The notes under the pieces were generated by a model, which was not told the origin of the DNA, did no database searches, and saw only the letters and a program-made list of their open reading frames with translations. Positions 14,209 through 21,528 of a stretch of 25,219 bases of DNA are shown piece by piece (position 1 is the stretch's first letter; every line of letters starts with the position of its first letter). The position numbers and the translations under genes are program-made. Origin of the DNA: JAAYCB01 sp012744395 (GTDB lineage Bacteria > Planctomycetota > Planctomycetia > Pirellulales > Thermoguttaceae); assembly GCA_028703175.1 (NCBI GenBank), contig JAQVNJ010000094.1, forward strand, positions 1 through 25,219, written 5' to 3'.

Positions 14209-15861
14209 TCACTCGGGCAGCGGTTTGCCCTTGGTTTCGGGCGCGAACCAGATCACGACGATCCCGATGATGTAAACCAGCGTGATCGTCGCGCAGGCCT
14301 TGGGATAACTCCCTTCGAACAGGTGCTTCATCATCTGGCCGGTCGACATGGCGCCGACGGCCGCCAGGATCCGCCCGGTATTGAAACTCACGCCCTGGCC
14401 GGTCGCCCGCACGCGCGTGGGGAACAGTTCCGGCAGGTAAAGCGGCGCCCACCCGTAGAACGACGCGGTGACCAGGCCGACAACGCCCGTGACGACAACG
14501 AACCAGAGGTTGTAGGCATCCACGAAACGGAACAGGTACTGGCAGGAGGCCAGCGAGAGCACGCACAAGACGAAGTATGCGGGCCGGCGGCCAATCCACT
14601 TGCCGAGCATGGCGCCCACGTAGCAGCCCAGGATGGCGCCGATCGAGATCACAAACTGGACCCAGCCCTTGGCGTGCGGGTCCTTGAATTCCACGTCTCC
14701 GATCGTCCAGGTCAGGACGCCGCTTTGCGGGTCGAGATCGACCTGTCCGGGCCCGCTCGTCTTGACCGAGGCGAGATCGAGGATTTCAGCGGGGAGGCGA
14801 TCCGTCAGCGTCACCGAAGCCCCCGGCTGATCGCCGCTGTTGGTGACTTTGACGCGGTATTCGACGGTCTGCCCGGGTCCGGCGTCGCTTGTCAGACTGT
14901 GCAGCTTGGCGATGCCATACTTGGGGCCGCTGCCGTCCGCACCGCCGACCGAGGAGCCAAGACCGCTCTCGGTGACTTTCGCATCCGTCCGCGCTTCCAG
15001 GAGTCTGGGCGTCATCGGCGCGGCCGCGTCGCTCCGCACCTGGGCCTCGACGGCCAGAATCCGGTCGCCACCGGCGAGTTGATCAGCCCAGGGCGGCAAG
15101 AACCCCGACACGGCGCCCCACGTGCCGATCAGCGCGACGGAGGAGAAGACGATGCCGAACAGCATGGGTCGGATCAGGCGCGTGCCGAACAGTTCGCGGA
15201 GAGGCTTGGAGGTCGAGACCTTGACCGATTCCTTCCACCGCTCCGACTCGGGGATCAACACCAGCACGAAGAAGCAGAGAATCCCCGGCAGCGCCCCGGC
15301 GAGCATCATCCAGCGCCAGGTTGACTCATCGACTTGGAACAGCACGGCGACGACCGAGATTGCCAAGAAGCCGACATTCGCCGCCGCTCCGATCGTGCCG
15401 GCCAGAACAGGGCGGTGTTTTTCAGGCCAACACTCCATCACCAGGGCCACGCCGAGCGCCCATTCGCCCCCCATGCCGATCGCGGCCACAAAACGGTAAA
15501 TCAGCAGTTGCAACGGCGACGTGGCGAAGTAACAGAGCCCGGTGAACCCGGCGTAAATGGCGATGCTCAAGGCCATCGTTCGGACCCGCCCCAGGCGGTC
15601 GCCAAGCCAGCCGAAAACCAGGCCGCCCGCGGCCGCTCCCACCAGGAATGCGGCGACCAGGAAGCTGTACCATTCCGCGACCAGCGATTCCGCCGGAAAC
15701 TCCCGAACGCCCGAATCCATGACGACGGCCATCAGGTCGCGCAGGGCCGGTCGGGCGGCCAATGGAAACAGGCCCATCTCCAGTCCGTCAAACATCCAAC
15801 CGAGAAACGCGGCACCCAGCACATACCACTGGACTCTGGTCAATGACTTTGGCTCCGACAC
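14209..15861 (-). CDS. MFS transporter with a DUF11-like domain inserted between TM7 and TM8
   Basis: 550 residues from GTG 15861 (AAAGGA seven bases upstream). An ATG at 15954 adds 31 residues without membrane character and lies only about 12 nt from the likely transcription start, so GTG is preferred. The N-terminal half is a normal MFS half: TM1 near 13-30, the A-loop GWLGDRLGRVR (84-94), RFVAAIGMGGEWALG (123-137, sugar/aromatic-acid carrier type) and IPESERWKES after TM6. After TM7 (about 234-256), residues 264-399 form a hydrophilic insertion ending in a DUF11-like beta domain (QTVEYRVKVTNSGDQPGASV, then VLTWTIGDV). TM8-12 follow from 401, closing with APETKGKPLPE. The TM7-TM8 loop is periplasmic in MFS carriers, so the domain would face outward. 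Substrate unknown; nicotinate, shikimate or sugar-type acids are possible. Confidence 0.87.
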   Translation of the reverse strand: MSEPKSLTRVQWYVLGAAFLGWMFDGLEMGLFPLAARPALRDLMAVVMDSGVREFPAESLVAEWYSFLVAAFLVGAAAGGLVFGWLGDRLGRVRTMALSIAIYAGFTGLCYFATSPLQLLIYRFVAAIGMGGEWALGVALVMECWPEKHRPVLAGTIGAAANVGFLAISVVAVLFQVDESTWRWMMLAGALPGILCFFVLVLIPESERWKESVKVSTSKPLRELFGTRLIRPMLFGIVFSSVALIGTWGAVSGFLPPWADQLAGGDRILAVEAQVRSDAAAPMTPRLLEARTDAKVTESGLGSSVGGADGSGPKYGIAKLHSLTSDAGPGQTVEYRVKVTNSGDQPGASVTLTDRLPAEILDLASVKTSGPGQVDLDPQSGVLTWTIGDVEFKDPHAKGWVQFVISIGAILGCYVGAMLGKWIGRRPAYFVLCVLSLASCQYLFRFVDAYNLWFVVVTGVVGLVTASFYGWAPLYLPELFPTRVRATGQGVSFNTGRILAAVGAMSTGQMMKHLFEGSYPKACATITLVYIIGIVVIWFAPETKGKPLPE

Positions 15862-15972
15862 GAGATAGTCCTTTCGAGGTTTGAAGGCGCAGGGGGCATC
15901 GGTCTCAGCACGATCGTCAGCCGGCGGGGCTCCCGGTGGGGTGGCTGCGTGCATCACGCGGCATCCTGCGAC

Positions 15973-16001
15973 ACTATAACGGAACCGCCGGGGCCCCGCA
16001 A
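15973..16001 (-). promoter_or_regulatory. candidate promoter of the MFS/DUF1080 operon
   Basis: On the minus strand TTGCGG (16001-15996) and TATAGT (15978-15973) are spaced by 17 nt. The -10 element matches five of six bases, the -35 three. Transcription would start near 15966, supporting the GTG start at 15861 with a leader of about 105 nt. Confidence 0.35.
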
Positions 16002-16059
16002 CTGTCTGCTCGCCGCGCCAGCGTCCGCCGGAACGCCAATCGTCGGAGGGGGCACGACG

Positions 16060-16088
16060 TTGACGCTGGCTTTCCTCTGCCCGATAAT
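16060..16088 (+). promoter_or_regulatory. strong sigma-70-type promoter of the DJ-1/GT39 operon
   Basis: TTGACG (16060-16065) and GATAAT (16083-16088), each matching five of six bases, are spaced by exactly 17 nt. Transcription would start near 16095 and leave a leader of about 139 nt before the GTG at 16234. Confidence 0.5.
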
Positions 16089-16233
16089 CGCCCTGGCCTT
16101 GCGGGCCGCGTGACCCCGCCCCGCCCCGCCGGAGTGCCGGCCGATGCGTTGGCCGCGCGGGCTGGTCCCGCGCTTTTTGCCGTCGCATGGTTGCCAGCCC
16201 AACAACGATCCCGTGCAAGACAAGGAGCCCGCC

Positions 16234-16923
16234 GTGAATCCCAGCAACCCGCTACGCCGAGCGACCGCGCGCCTGTTTGCGGCCGCGGCCGCGTCGAGTC
16301 TGATCCTGTCCGTTTCGCTGGCGCCGGCTGCTGACAAGAAGCCGCTCCGCAAGGTGCTGATGCCGCTCGGCGATGCCACCGAGGCGATGGACACCCTTTA
16401 CCCCTTCTTCCGACTGGCCGAGGAAGGTTGCCAGGTCGTTGTCGCCGGCCCGGAAGCACGGCTGTACCATACGGTGCTTCACGAGGTTCCGCCGAACGGT
16501 GACGTCCCCTGGGATATCACCCAGGAAACCAAGGGCTACCACATCCGGGCCACGATCGCCTTCCAGGACGTCAAGCCGGAGGAGTATGCGGGCCTGTTCC
16601 TCTCCGGCGGCCGCGCGCCCGAATACCTCCGCTACGACAAACACCTGCTGCGGATCACTGAGCATTTCGTCAACGAGAACAAGCCGATCGCCGTGGTCTG
16701 CCACGGCATCGAGATCATTGCCGCCGCCGGGGGGCTGAAAGGCGGCCGCCGCGCGACCACCGTGCCCAAGTGCGCCCTGGACATCACCCAGACCGGCGGC
16801 GTTTACGTCAACGAGCCCTGCGTCGTCGACGGCAATCTGGTCAGCGCCGGAACCTGGCACAACTACGATACCCGGTTCTTCAAGGTCTTCCTCGAAAAAC
16901 TGGAGGCCCAAACGACAAAATGA
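16234..16923 (+). CDS. exported DJ-1/PfpI family protein
   Basis: A 229-residue protein. GTG 16234 has AAGGAG six bases upstream. Residues 1-33 form a signal peptide (LRRATARLF, then AAAAASSLILSVSLAPAA). The mature protein is a complete DJ-1/PfpI flavodoxin-like domain. It opens with LRKVLMPLGDATEAMDTLYP (38-57), carries GLFLSGGRAPEYLR (120-133), and has the nucleophile elbow AVVCHGIEIIAAAG with C156 followed by H157. Members include proteases, deglycases, glyoxalases and isonitrile hydratases; the activity here cannot be chosen. A periplasmic location is unusual for the family. Its TGA overlaps the ATG of the GT39 gene (ATGA), which indicates translational coupling. Confidence 0.85.
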   Translation: MNPSNPLRRATARLFAAAAASSLILSVSLAPAADKKPLRKVLMPLGDATEAMDTLYPFFRLAEEGCQVVVAGPEARLYHTVLHEVPPNGDVPWDITQETKGYHIRATIAFQDVKPEEYAGLFLSGGRAPEYLRYDKHLLRITEHFVNENKPIAVVCHGIEIIAAAGGLKGGRRATTVPKCALDITQTGGVYVNEPCVVDGNLVSAGTWHNYDTRFFKVFLEKLEAQTTK

Positions 16924-19900
16924 AGGCTGCCGGCGCGGTTGTTGTGGCGACGACCCTCGGCGCGGCGCTGCTCATTCAGGCCACCGCCTTTCGCCAGAAC
17001 AAGAGCATCACCTTCGACGAGACCTACTTTTTGAGTTGTGCGCTACAGACGGTGCGCGACGGGCGGCTCGATCCGCGGATCGCTGCTGAGGGGATCGCCC
17101 CACTGCCGATAATCCTCAGCTACCTGGCCCCGTTGAGTCTTTCCGGGGGCGAGGACCGGCCGGAGCCGTGGTGGGGGCACGTCCGCGACGCCCGGTTGAT
17201 CGCCGGCCCGCGGCTGGTCAACTCGATCGTCGTCGGCCTGCCGCTGCTGCTCCTGGTCGCCGGGTGGCTGTACCGGCGAAAGGGGGCCAGCGCGGCGACG
17301 GCCGGCGCGGGGTTGATCGCCTTCTGCCCTTCGGTCGTCGCCCACGTGTCGCTGGCGGGGACCGATGCCTGCTTCGCCCTATTCGGGACGCTGGCCCTGG
17401 CCGCGATCGCCGGGCATTTCCACCGCCCCTCGCCGTGGCGATTCGGCCTGATGGCCCTGGCGATCGCCGCGGGCATGGCGGCCAAGTATTCGGGCGTGTT
17501 TCTCCTGCCGGTTGCCGCAGTGATGTACCTTGTTCAACCGCCGCGGCCCGCGGCGGACCGGGCCCGCATGCCGTGGATCAAGCGATGCCGCCGCGCGGCG
17601 CGCGACGGCGCGCTGCTGGTCCTGCTGACCGCCACTTTCTGGTGGGGCCTGCACCTGTTCAGCTTCACCGGGCCGCTGAAGAACTACCCGCTCGAAAAGA
17701 CGCCGGACTCGTCTCCCTGGGTGCAGATGCTGGGGCGCGGACCGGTGGCCACCGAGGCGATGCGCATCGCCCATGAGAAGCTCAAGCGGCCGGCGCCGCT
17801 GGCCGGCGTGTTGTTCCAGTATTTGCACAACCGCCGCGGCCACAGCGCCTTCCTGCTGGGAAGACGATCGGAAACCGGGTGGTGGCACTATTTCCCCTTC
17901 GCGTTTCTGGCCAAGAGCACGCCCGTCGAACTGCTGCTTTGCGGTGCGCTCGCCGTGCTGGTTGCCCGCAGGCTGCCCGCGCCGTGGCGCGCCTTCAAAG
18001 CGCTCGACACGCAGGTCCAATCGCTCCTGATCGGCGCCGCCGTCTTCAGCCTGCTGGTGGTCAGCGCCCGAATCAATATCGGCCAGCGCTATCTCCTGCT
18101 TCTCTACCCGCTCCTGGTGCTGCTTGCCGTGGATCGGCTGTGGGAGCGGATGCGGCGCCGGCCCAGGTTGGGCGGGTCGTGCGCCGCCGCGTTGGTCGCC
18201 GCCCAGGCGGCGAGCTGTCTGAGCGTGGCGCCGCACTACCTGGCGTATTTCAACCGTGCCGCCGGCGGTCCCGAGCGCGGCTGGCATCTCCTGGTCGATT
18301 CGAACATCGACTGGGGGCAAGACCTGCCGGGCCTTGGGCGGGAACTCGAACGTGGGGATCGCCGGCGGGTCGCCCTGGCGTATTTTGGGACCGCGGCGCC
18401 GCGGGCCTACGGCGTCGAGGCGGACAACGTGCCGGCCCTGAAGCGGCCGCTCGACGAATACGACACCCTGGCCCTCTCGGTCACGGCGTTACAGGGCTTG
18501 TACGTGCTGGCGGACGACCCGTTCCGGGAGTTTCGCAGCTTCCGCCCGATCGGCCGGGCTGGCTACTCGATCCTGGTCTTCGACCTGGCCGAGCGGCGAG
18601 CTCGGGATGCCTTCCGCGCGGCGCTGTCGCGCTACCGGAGCAGGCCGGGCGGCGAGGCGGATCGCGCGGAGGCAGCGGCGGACTCCGCCGGCGGTGATGC
18701 AGCCGGCGGCAAGGTGGCACCGCGCCCGGCTCCAACTCCGCCAATAGCACGAGCGGCGATAGCATCGCAGGGCCGCGTCGAACCGGTCGCTCGCGGCGAG
18801 TTGCCGGCCGGCGCGATACCAGCGCCGGGCGAGGTGGAAGCGGACCTCGCGGGGCGTCATGAATTGGCGCACGCTGTGGGAGTGGATGAAATCCTCGCAT
18901 ACCTCGGCCCAGGCCAGGCAGTCGGGCGGTCCATGGCCGGGGCCGCCGGGCGCGCCTCGCTGGGCGGTTTTCACGCGGAAGAGGGCGGGCTTTCCGGCCG
19001 CATAGAGCCAGGGGCCGGAAACGCTCAACCTCAGCATCAGGCCGGCCCCGTCCGCCACCGCGAGGCTCGCGTCGTGGCCGAGCGAAAGGATCGCCTCGGC
19101 GCGAAACAGGGTGCAGGAGCCAACGCGGGGATCGCGCGTGAAGAGCCAGCGCGGCGGATTCTCCGCGATCCCCGCCAGCACCTCCCGCCGCCGCGTGTTC
19201 TTCGCGGCGTTGACGGTCAACCGGTCGCAGCTCACGGCGACCGCCCTGGAATCGGTCTCCAGGTAGTAGGTCGCACGCTGCAAGAAATCCGGCGGCCACA
19301 AATCGCCCGGGTCGAGAAAGGCAACGAACCGGCAATCTCCCCGCTGGCCGATGCCGCAATTGCGAGCGGAGGAGGCCCCCCTGGCGGGTTGCCGCAGAAG
19401 ACGCGCGTCGATGCGTGGATCGGTCCACGCCAACCACTGTTGGATGCCTTGGGCAGTCTGGTCGGTCGACCCATCGTCGACAACGATCAAGCGTTTTGGG
19501 GGCCGTGTTTGCTCTGCCACGGAAACCAGCGTGTCCAAGACGACCGCTCCGTGGTTGTGGACGGGAATGATGATCGCCGCGTCGGCCATCTGCATGGCAC
19601 GCCTCCTGGAGCTGGCTCTCCCCCTCTCCCCTTGATCGGACAGGGCGGCGGTTGCTGTGAGTCGATCGCGGCAGCCGCACAGGAATTACCTGGTTTGCCC
19701 AGTTGGCGGACGCGGCAAAAACGTTCCCGGCGCGGTGCCGGCTTGCAGCCGGTGATTTCTCGGCGACGGAGCGGCGGAGGTGAAGGCGGCCGCGCGGGGC
19801 ATGGCGGCAACTCGGGTTGTCGGAATCGTGGCCATCGGCTAAGATCCGCCCCCTCATCCGCGGGTACGTTGCGAATCGACTCCTGCCCGGTTTGTGCGAC

Positions 19901-19946
19901 GGATTTCGGCGACGTCTTCCGGAATCTTTGCGGCGATGCCCAATGA
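16920..19946 (+). CDS. GT39-type (PMT/ArnT-like) membrane glycosyltransferase with an abnormally long open C-terminus
   Basis: ATG 16920 overlaps the DJ-1 stop. Conserved sequence covers residues 1 to about 560: a first TM helix (2-22), the acidic loop motif ITFDETYF (30-37) typical of GT-C enzymes using a lipid-phosphate sugar donor, and about ten more hydrophobic helices. HYLAYFNRAAGGPERGW and DSNIDWGQDL (460-469) follow, both seen in planctomycete family 39 proteins, and the conserved part ends with GYSILVFDLAE. A stop would be expected near 18600-18650. None occurs until TGA 19944-19946, so the frame encodes 1,008 residues. Residues from about 570 on are low-complexity Ala/Gly/Arg/Pro sequence antisense to a GT2 gene in the same codon register. 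The tail is either a genuine but useless extension or a sign of a lost stop or sequence error. That TGA overlaps the lipoprotein ATG. Confidence 0.75.
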   Translation: MKAAGAVVVATTLGAALLIQATAFRQNKSITFDETYFLSCALQTVRDGRLDPRIAAEGIAPLPIILSYLAPLSLSGGEDRPEPWWGHVRDARLIAGPRLVNSIVVGLPLLLLVAGWLYRRKGASAATAGAGLIAFCPSVVAHVSLAGTDACFALFGTLALAAIAGHFHRPSPWRFGLMALAIAAGMAAKYSGVFLLPVAAVMYLVQPPRPAADRARMPWIKRCRRAARDGALLVLLTATFWWGLHLFSFTGPLKNYPLEKTPDSSPWVQMLGRGPVATEAMRIAHEKLKRPAPLAGVLFQYLHNRRGHSAFLLGRRSETGWWHYFPFAFLAKSTPVELLLCGALAVLVARRLPAPWRAFKALDTQVQSLLIGAAVFSLLVVSARINIGQRYLLLLYPLLVLLAVDRLWERMRRRPRLGGSCAAALVAAQAASCLSVAPHYLAYFNRAAGGPERGWHLLVDSNIDWGQDLPGLGRELERGDRRRVALAYFGTAAPRAYGVEADNVPALKRPLDEYDTLALSVTALQGLYVLADDPFREFRSFRPIGRAGYSILVFDLAERRARDAFRAALSRYRSRPGGEADRAEAAADSAGGDAAGGKVAPRPAPTPPIARAAIASQGRVEPVARGELPAGAIPAPGEVEADLAGRHELAHAVGVDEILAYLGPGQAVGRSMAGAAGRASLGGFHAEEGGLSGRIEPGAGNAQPQHQAGPVRHREARVVAERKDRLGAKQGAGANAGIAREEPARRILRDPRQHLPPPRVLRGVDGQPVAAHGDRPGIGLQVVGRTLQEIRRPQIARVEKGNEPAISPLADAAIASGGGPPGGLPQKTRVDAWIGPRQPLLDALGSLVGRPIVDNDQAFWGPCLLCHGNQRVQDDRSVVVDGNDDRRVGHLHGTPPGAGSPPLPLIGQGGGCCESIAAAAQELPGLPSWRTRQKRSRRGAGLQPVISRRRSGGGEGGRAGHGGNSGCRNRGHRLRSAPSSAGTLRIDSCPVCATDFGDVFRNLCGDAQ
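18489..19595 (-). CDS. family 2 glycosyltransferase (GT-A fold)
   Basis: A 368-residue protein from ATG 19595 with AGGAGG six bases upstream. The GT2 domain is clear: AAIIIPVHNHGAVVLDTLVS (6-25), LIVVDDGSTDQT (36-47), the acceptor-side motif ARGASSARNCGI (71-82) and FLDPGDLW (93-100), which stands for the usual DxD/DADD metal site (D95, D98). After about residue 230 comes an Arg/Ala-rich region with a TPR-like look (RFDAALRCYRRSCYW). No TM helix. It would transfer a sugar from a nucleotide donor in the cytoplasm; substrate unknown. The gene lies entirely antisense within the GT39 open frame. Its last 34 codons are antisense to conserved GT39 sequence, and its TAA stop exists only because GT39 uses the rare Leu codon TTA there. 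Confidence 0.82.
   Translation of the reverse strand: MQMADAAIIIPVHNHGAVVLDTLVSVAEQTRPPKRLIVVDDGSTDQTAQGIQQWLAWTDPRIDARLLRQPARGASSARNCGIGQRGDCRFVAFLDPGDLWPPDFLQRATYYLETDSRAVAVSCDRLTVNAAKNTRRREVLAGIAENPPRWLFTRDPRVGSCTLFRAEAILSLGHDASLAVADGAGLMLRLSVSGPWLYAAGKPALFRVKTAQRGAPGGPGHGPPDCLAWAEVCEDFIHSHSVRQFMTPREVRFHLARRWYRAGRQLAASDRFDAALRCYRRSCYWRSWSRARCHLAAGCITAGGVRRCLRAIRLAARPAPVARQRRAEGIPSSPLGQVEDQDRVASPADRAEAAKLPERVVRQHVQAL
19596..19942. other. divergent intergenic region between GT2 and lipoprotein genes
   Basis: 347 nt with the start of the GT2 gene on one side and the lipoprotein on the other. The GT39 frame runs open through it. A promoter-like element for the lipoprotein is described separately. 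No good minus-strand promoter for GT2 was found by eye. Confidence 0.4.
19817..19845 (+). promoter_or_regulatory. weak candidate promoter of the lipoprotein gene
   Basis: TTGTCG (19817-19822) and TAAGAT (19840-19845) are spaced by 17 nt and match four of six bases each. Transcription would start near 19852 with a leader of about 90 nt. Confidence 0.3.
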
Positions 19947-21496
19947 CAGGTACCTCACGGTCTTCCCATTTGTCGAGCCACCGATCGTATCCAGGCATCG
20001 TGCTGGCGGCGGTCTGGCTGTCGATTTGCGGCGGCTGTTCCGCACTGCTGCGCCCGGAGAGCGGTGAGCAGGCTCTCCTGCCGCGCGTCGAGGCGACTGC
20101 GGCGGAGCCCGGCTTGGCGTCGCAAGCCGCGCGGGCCGGTTCCATCCAGAGCGCCGTCCAGGCATCCGGTCTCTCCGACCCGCGCCAAGCACTGCCGCTC
20201 GGCCAGACGGCAACCGCCGCACAATGGCCAATGCCACAGGGGGCCATGCTGCTGGCAGCGCCGGGCGGATACCCGCCGTGGCCGATTCCGGGGCCATCGA
20301 CCGAAATGAAGGCGTTCGTTTGCGAACTGGACGAGTTGCCCAACTTGGCCCCGGAGATCCGCTGCGAGATTCTTGCCTGGCTTTCCCAAACACCCCAGAA
20401 ATACCAGCCGCAGCTGATTCGCCAATACCGCGCTTTGCTGGCGATGGGAAGGACGAGGCAAAACAGCGGGGGCAAGTCCGAGGCGGCCCGCCCCGCCGTC
20501 GCGGCAAGCGCGCCTCCGGAGTCATCCGACGGCGATGCGCGTCCCGAGGGGCAGGACATTCGCCGACGCCAATCCGCGGCGGCGCCGAAGAAAGAGGCGA
20601 CCGCTGCGGCCGTGGTCGCCGCGGCGTACCAGTCGCCCCTGGAGGCGGAGTCCGAATCCGATCTGGTCGACGGATTGGCGAGTCTGATCGAACAGTCGAG
20701 GGCCAAGGCGGAGCACGGTGGGGAAGGCCCTTCTCCCGAGGCGGCCGGCGGGGGCGTCGCCGGCAGGTCCGAAGAGGGCATCCACTGGCAGGATTACGTG
20801 GAGGCGGCGATCGAGGCCTATCGGCGCCAGCATCGCGGGGAGGGGGAGACCGTGGGGAATCGGGATGACGAAGCCCGGCTTCGGCTGCTGTTGCTGATCG
20901 CCAACCGCCGCGAGGACGCCTGCCGCCCGATCCCGTCGCTTGAGCCGGAGATACAGGATTTCTGGTCGCAGGAGCTGTTTGGCCTGGCGACGCTGATCAG
21001 CGACGAGTGGATCGCCGATCGATCCAATCGTCTCGCCGAGTCAAAACACTGCCTGGGCGAGGCGCTGACGCGGCTCGGTGAAGCGGCGCCGCTTCTTGTC
21101 CGCAATCTGGCGTTCGTCACGGAGGTGCAGAGCTACGGCTGCTATACACCGTTCGCCGGGTACGAATTCAGCCCGGGCCAGAAGGTGCTGCTCTACGCCG
21201 AGGTGGACAACTTCCAGAGCACGGAGACGGCCCGGGGCCATTACACATCGTTGCGGAGCAGCTACGAGATCTTCGACAGCCGGCGGCAGAAAGTCGCGGA
21301 CCACCAATTCGAGACGAACGAGGAATACTGCCGCAACCAGCGGCGCGATTTCTTCACCGTCTGCGAATTCGCCATCCCCGAACATCTCGCGCCGGGCAAG
21401 TACGAACTGCGCCTGACCGTTGCCGACTTGAACGGCGACAAGTCGGGCCAGTCGTCGATCCGATTCCACGTCGAGCAGCGGGCGCCGACCGGGTAA
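19943..21496 (+). CDS. conserved-looking planctomycete lipoprotein of unknown function
   Basis: A 517-residue protein. ATG 19943 is chosen because it places a signal sequence (SYPGIVLAAVWLSICGGC) at residues 15-32 with a probable lipidated cysteine C32. The lipobox CGGC is atypical at -3. The frame is open further upstream, and no clear Shine-Dalgarno supports any start. Residues 33-290 are Ala/Pro/Glu-rich and low in complexity. From about 290 the chain becomes globular: DYVEAAIEAYRRQH, then a helical part (RLRLLLLIANRREDACRPIP), then a beta-rich C-terminal domain starting VQSYGCYTPF with LLYAEVDNFQS, RRDFFTVCEFAIPEHLAPG and YELRLTVADLNGDKSG. The last part looks like an Ig or C2-like sandwich. 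I do not recognise a named family. Its ATG overlaps the stop of the long GT39 frame. Confidence 0.78.
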   Translation: MTGTSRSSHLSSHRSYPGIVLAAVWLSICGGCSALLRPESGEQALLPRVEATAAEPGLASQAARAGSIQSAVQASGLSDPRQALPLGQTATAAQWPMPQGAMLLAAPGGYPPWPIPGPSTEMKAFVCELDELPNLAPEIRCEILAWLSQTPQKYQPQLIRQYRALLAMGRTRQNSGGKSEAARPAVAASAPPESSDGDARPEGQDIRRRQSAAAPKKEATAAAVVAAAYQSPLEAESESDLVDGLASLIEQSRAKAEHGGEGPSPEAAGGGVAGRSEEGIHWQDYVEAAIEAYRRQHRGEGETVGNRDDEARLRLLLLIANRREDACRPIPSLEPEIQDFWSQELFGLATLISDEWIADRSNRLAESKHCLGEALTRLGEAAPLLVRNLAFVTEVQSYGCYTPFAGYEFSPGQKVLLYAEVDNFQSTETARGHYTSLRSSYEIFDSRRQKVADHQFETNEEYCRNQRRDFFTVCEFAIPEHLAPGKYELRLTVADLNGDKSGQSSIRFHVEQRAPTG

Positions 21497-21499
21497 TCC

Positions 21500-21517
21500 C
21501 CGCCGGATCCCCGGCGG
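21500..21517. terminator. hairpin between convergent genes, possible bidirectional terminator
   Basis: CCGCCGG (21500-21506) pairs with CCGGCGG (21511-21517) around a 4-nt loop, in the 32-nt gap between the lipoprotein and ankyrin genes. A run of five T residues follows on the plus strand only 18 nt later, inside the ankyrin gene, so efficiency is uncertain. Confidence 0.42.
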
Positions 21518-21528
21518 CAGGCCGTGGA

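Larger units (their letters stand above)
15862..16233. other. divergent intergenic region between MFS and DJ-1 genes
   Basis: 372 nt that hold the two back-to-back promoters described separately (15973-16001 minus, 16060-16088 plus). An upstream extension of the DJ-1 frame to 16144 and of the MFS frame to 16218 lies here, but neither has a start with better signals than the ones chosen. Confidence 0.5.

Noticed and set aside
12135..15324. Long plus-strand frames (689 and 435 codons) opposite the DUF1080 and MFS genes
   Set aside because: Antisense to well-recognised domains and rich in Arg, Ala and Asp without structure. They are shadows of the codon-aligned strands.
18481..20781. 766-codon minus-strand frame overlapping GT2 and the lipoprotein
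   Set aside because: It is a shifted frame over both genes and gives Ser/Arg/Pro-rich sequence. The GT2 motifs are in another frame with a good AGGAGG.
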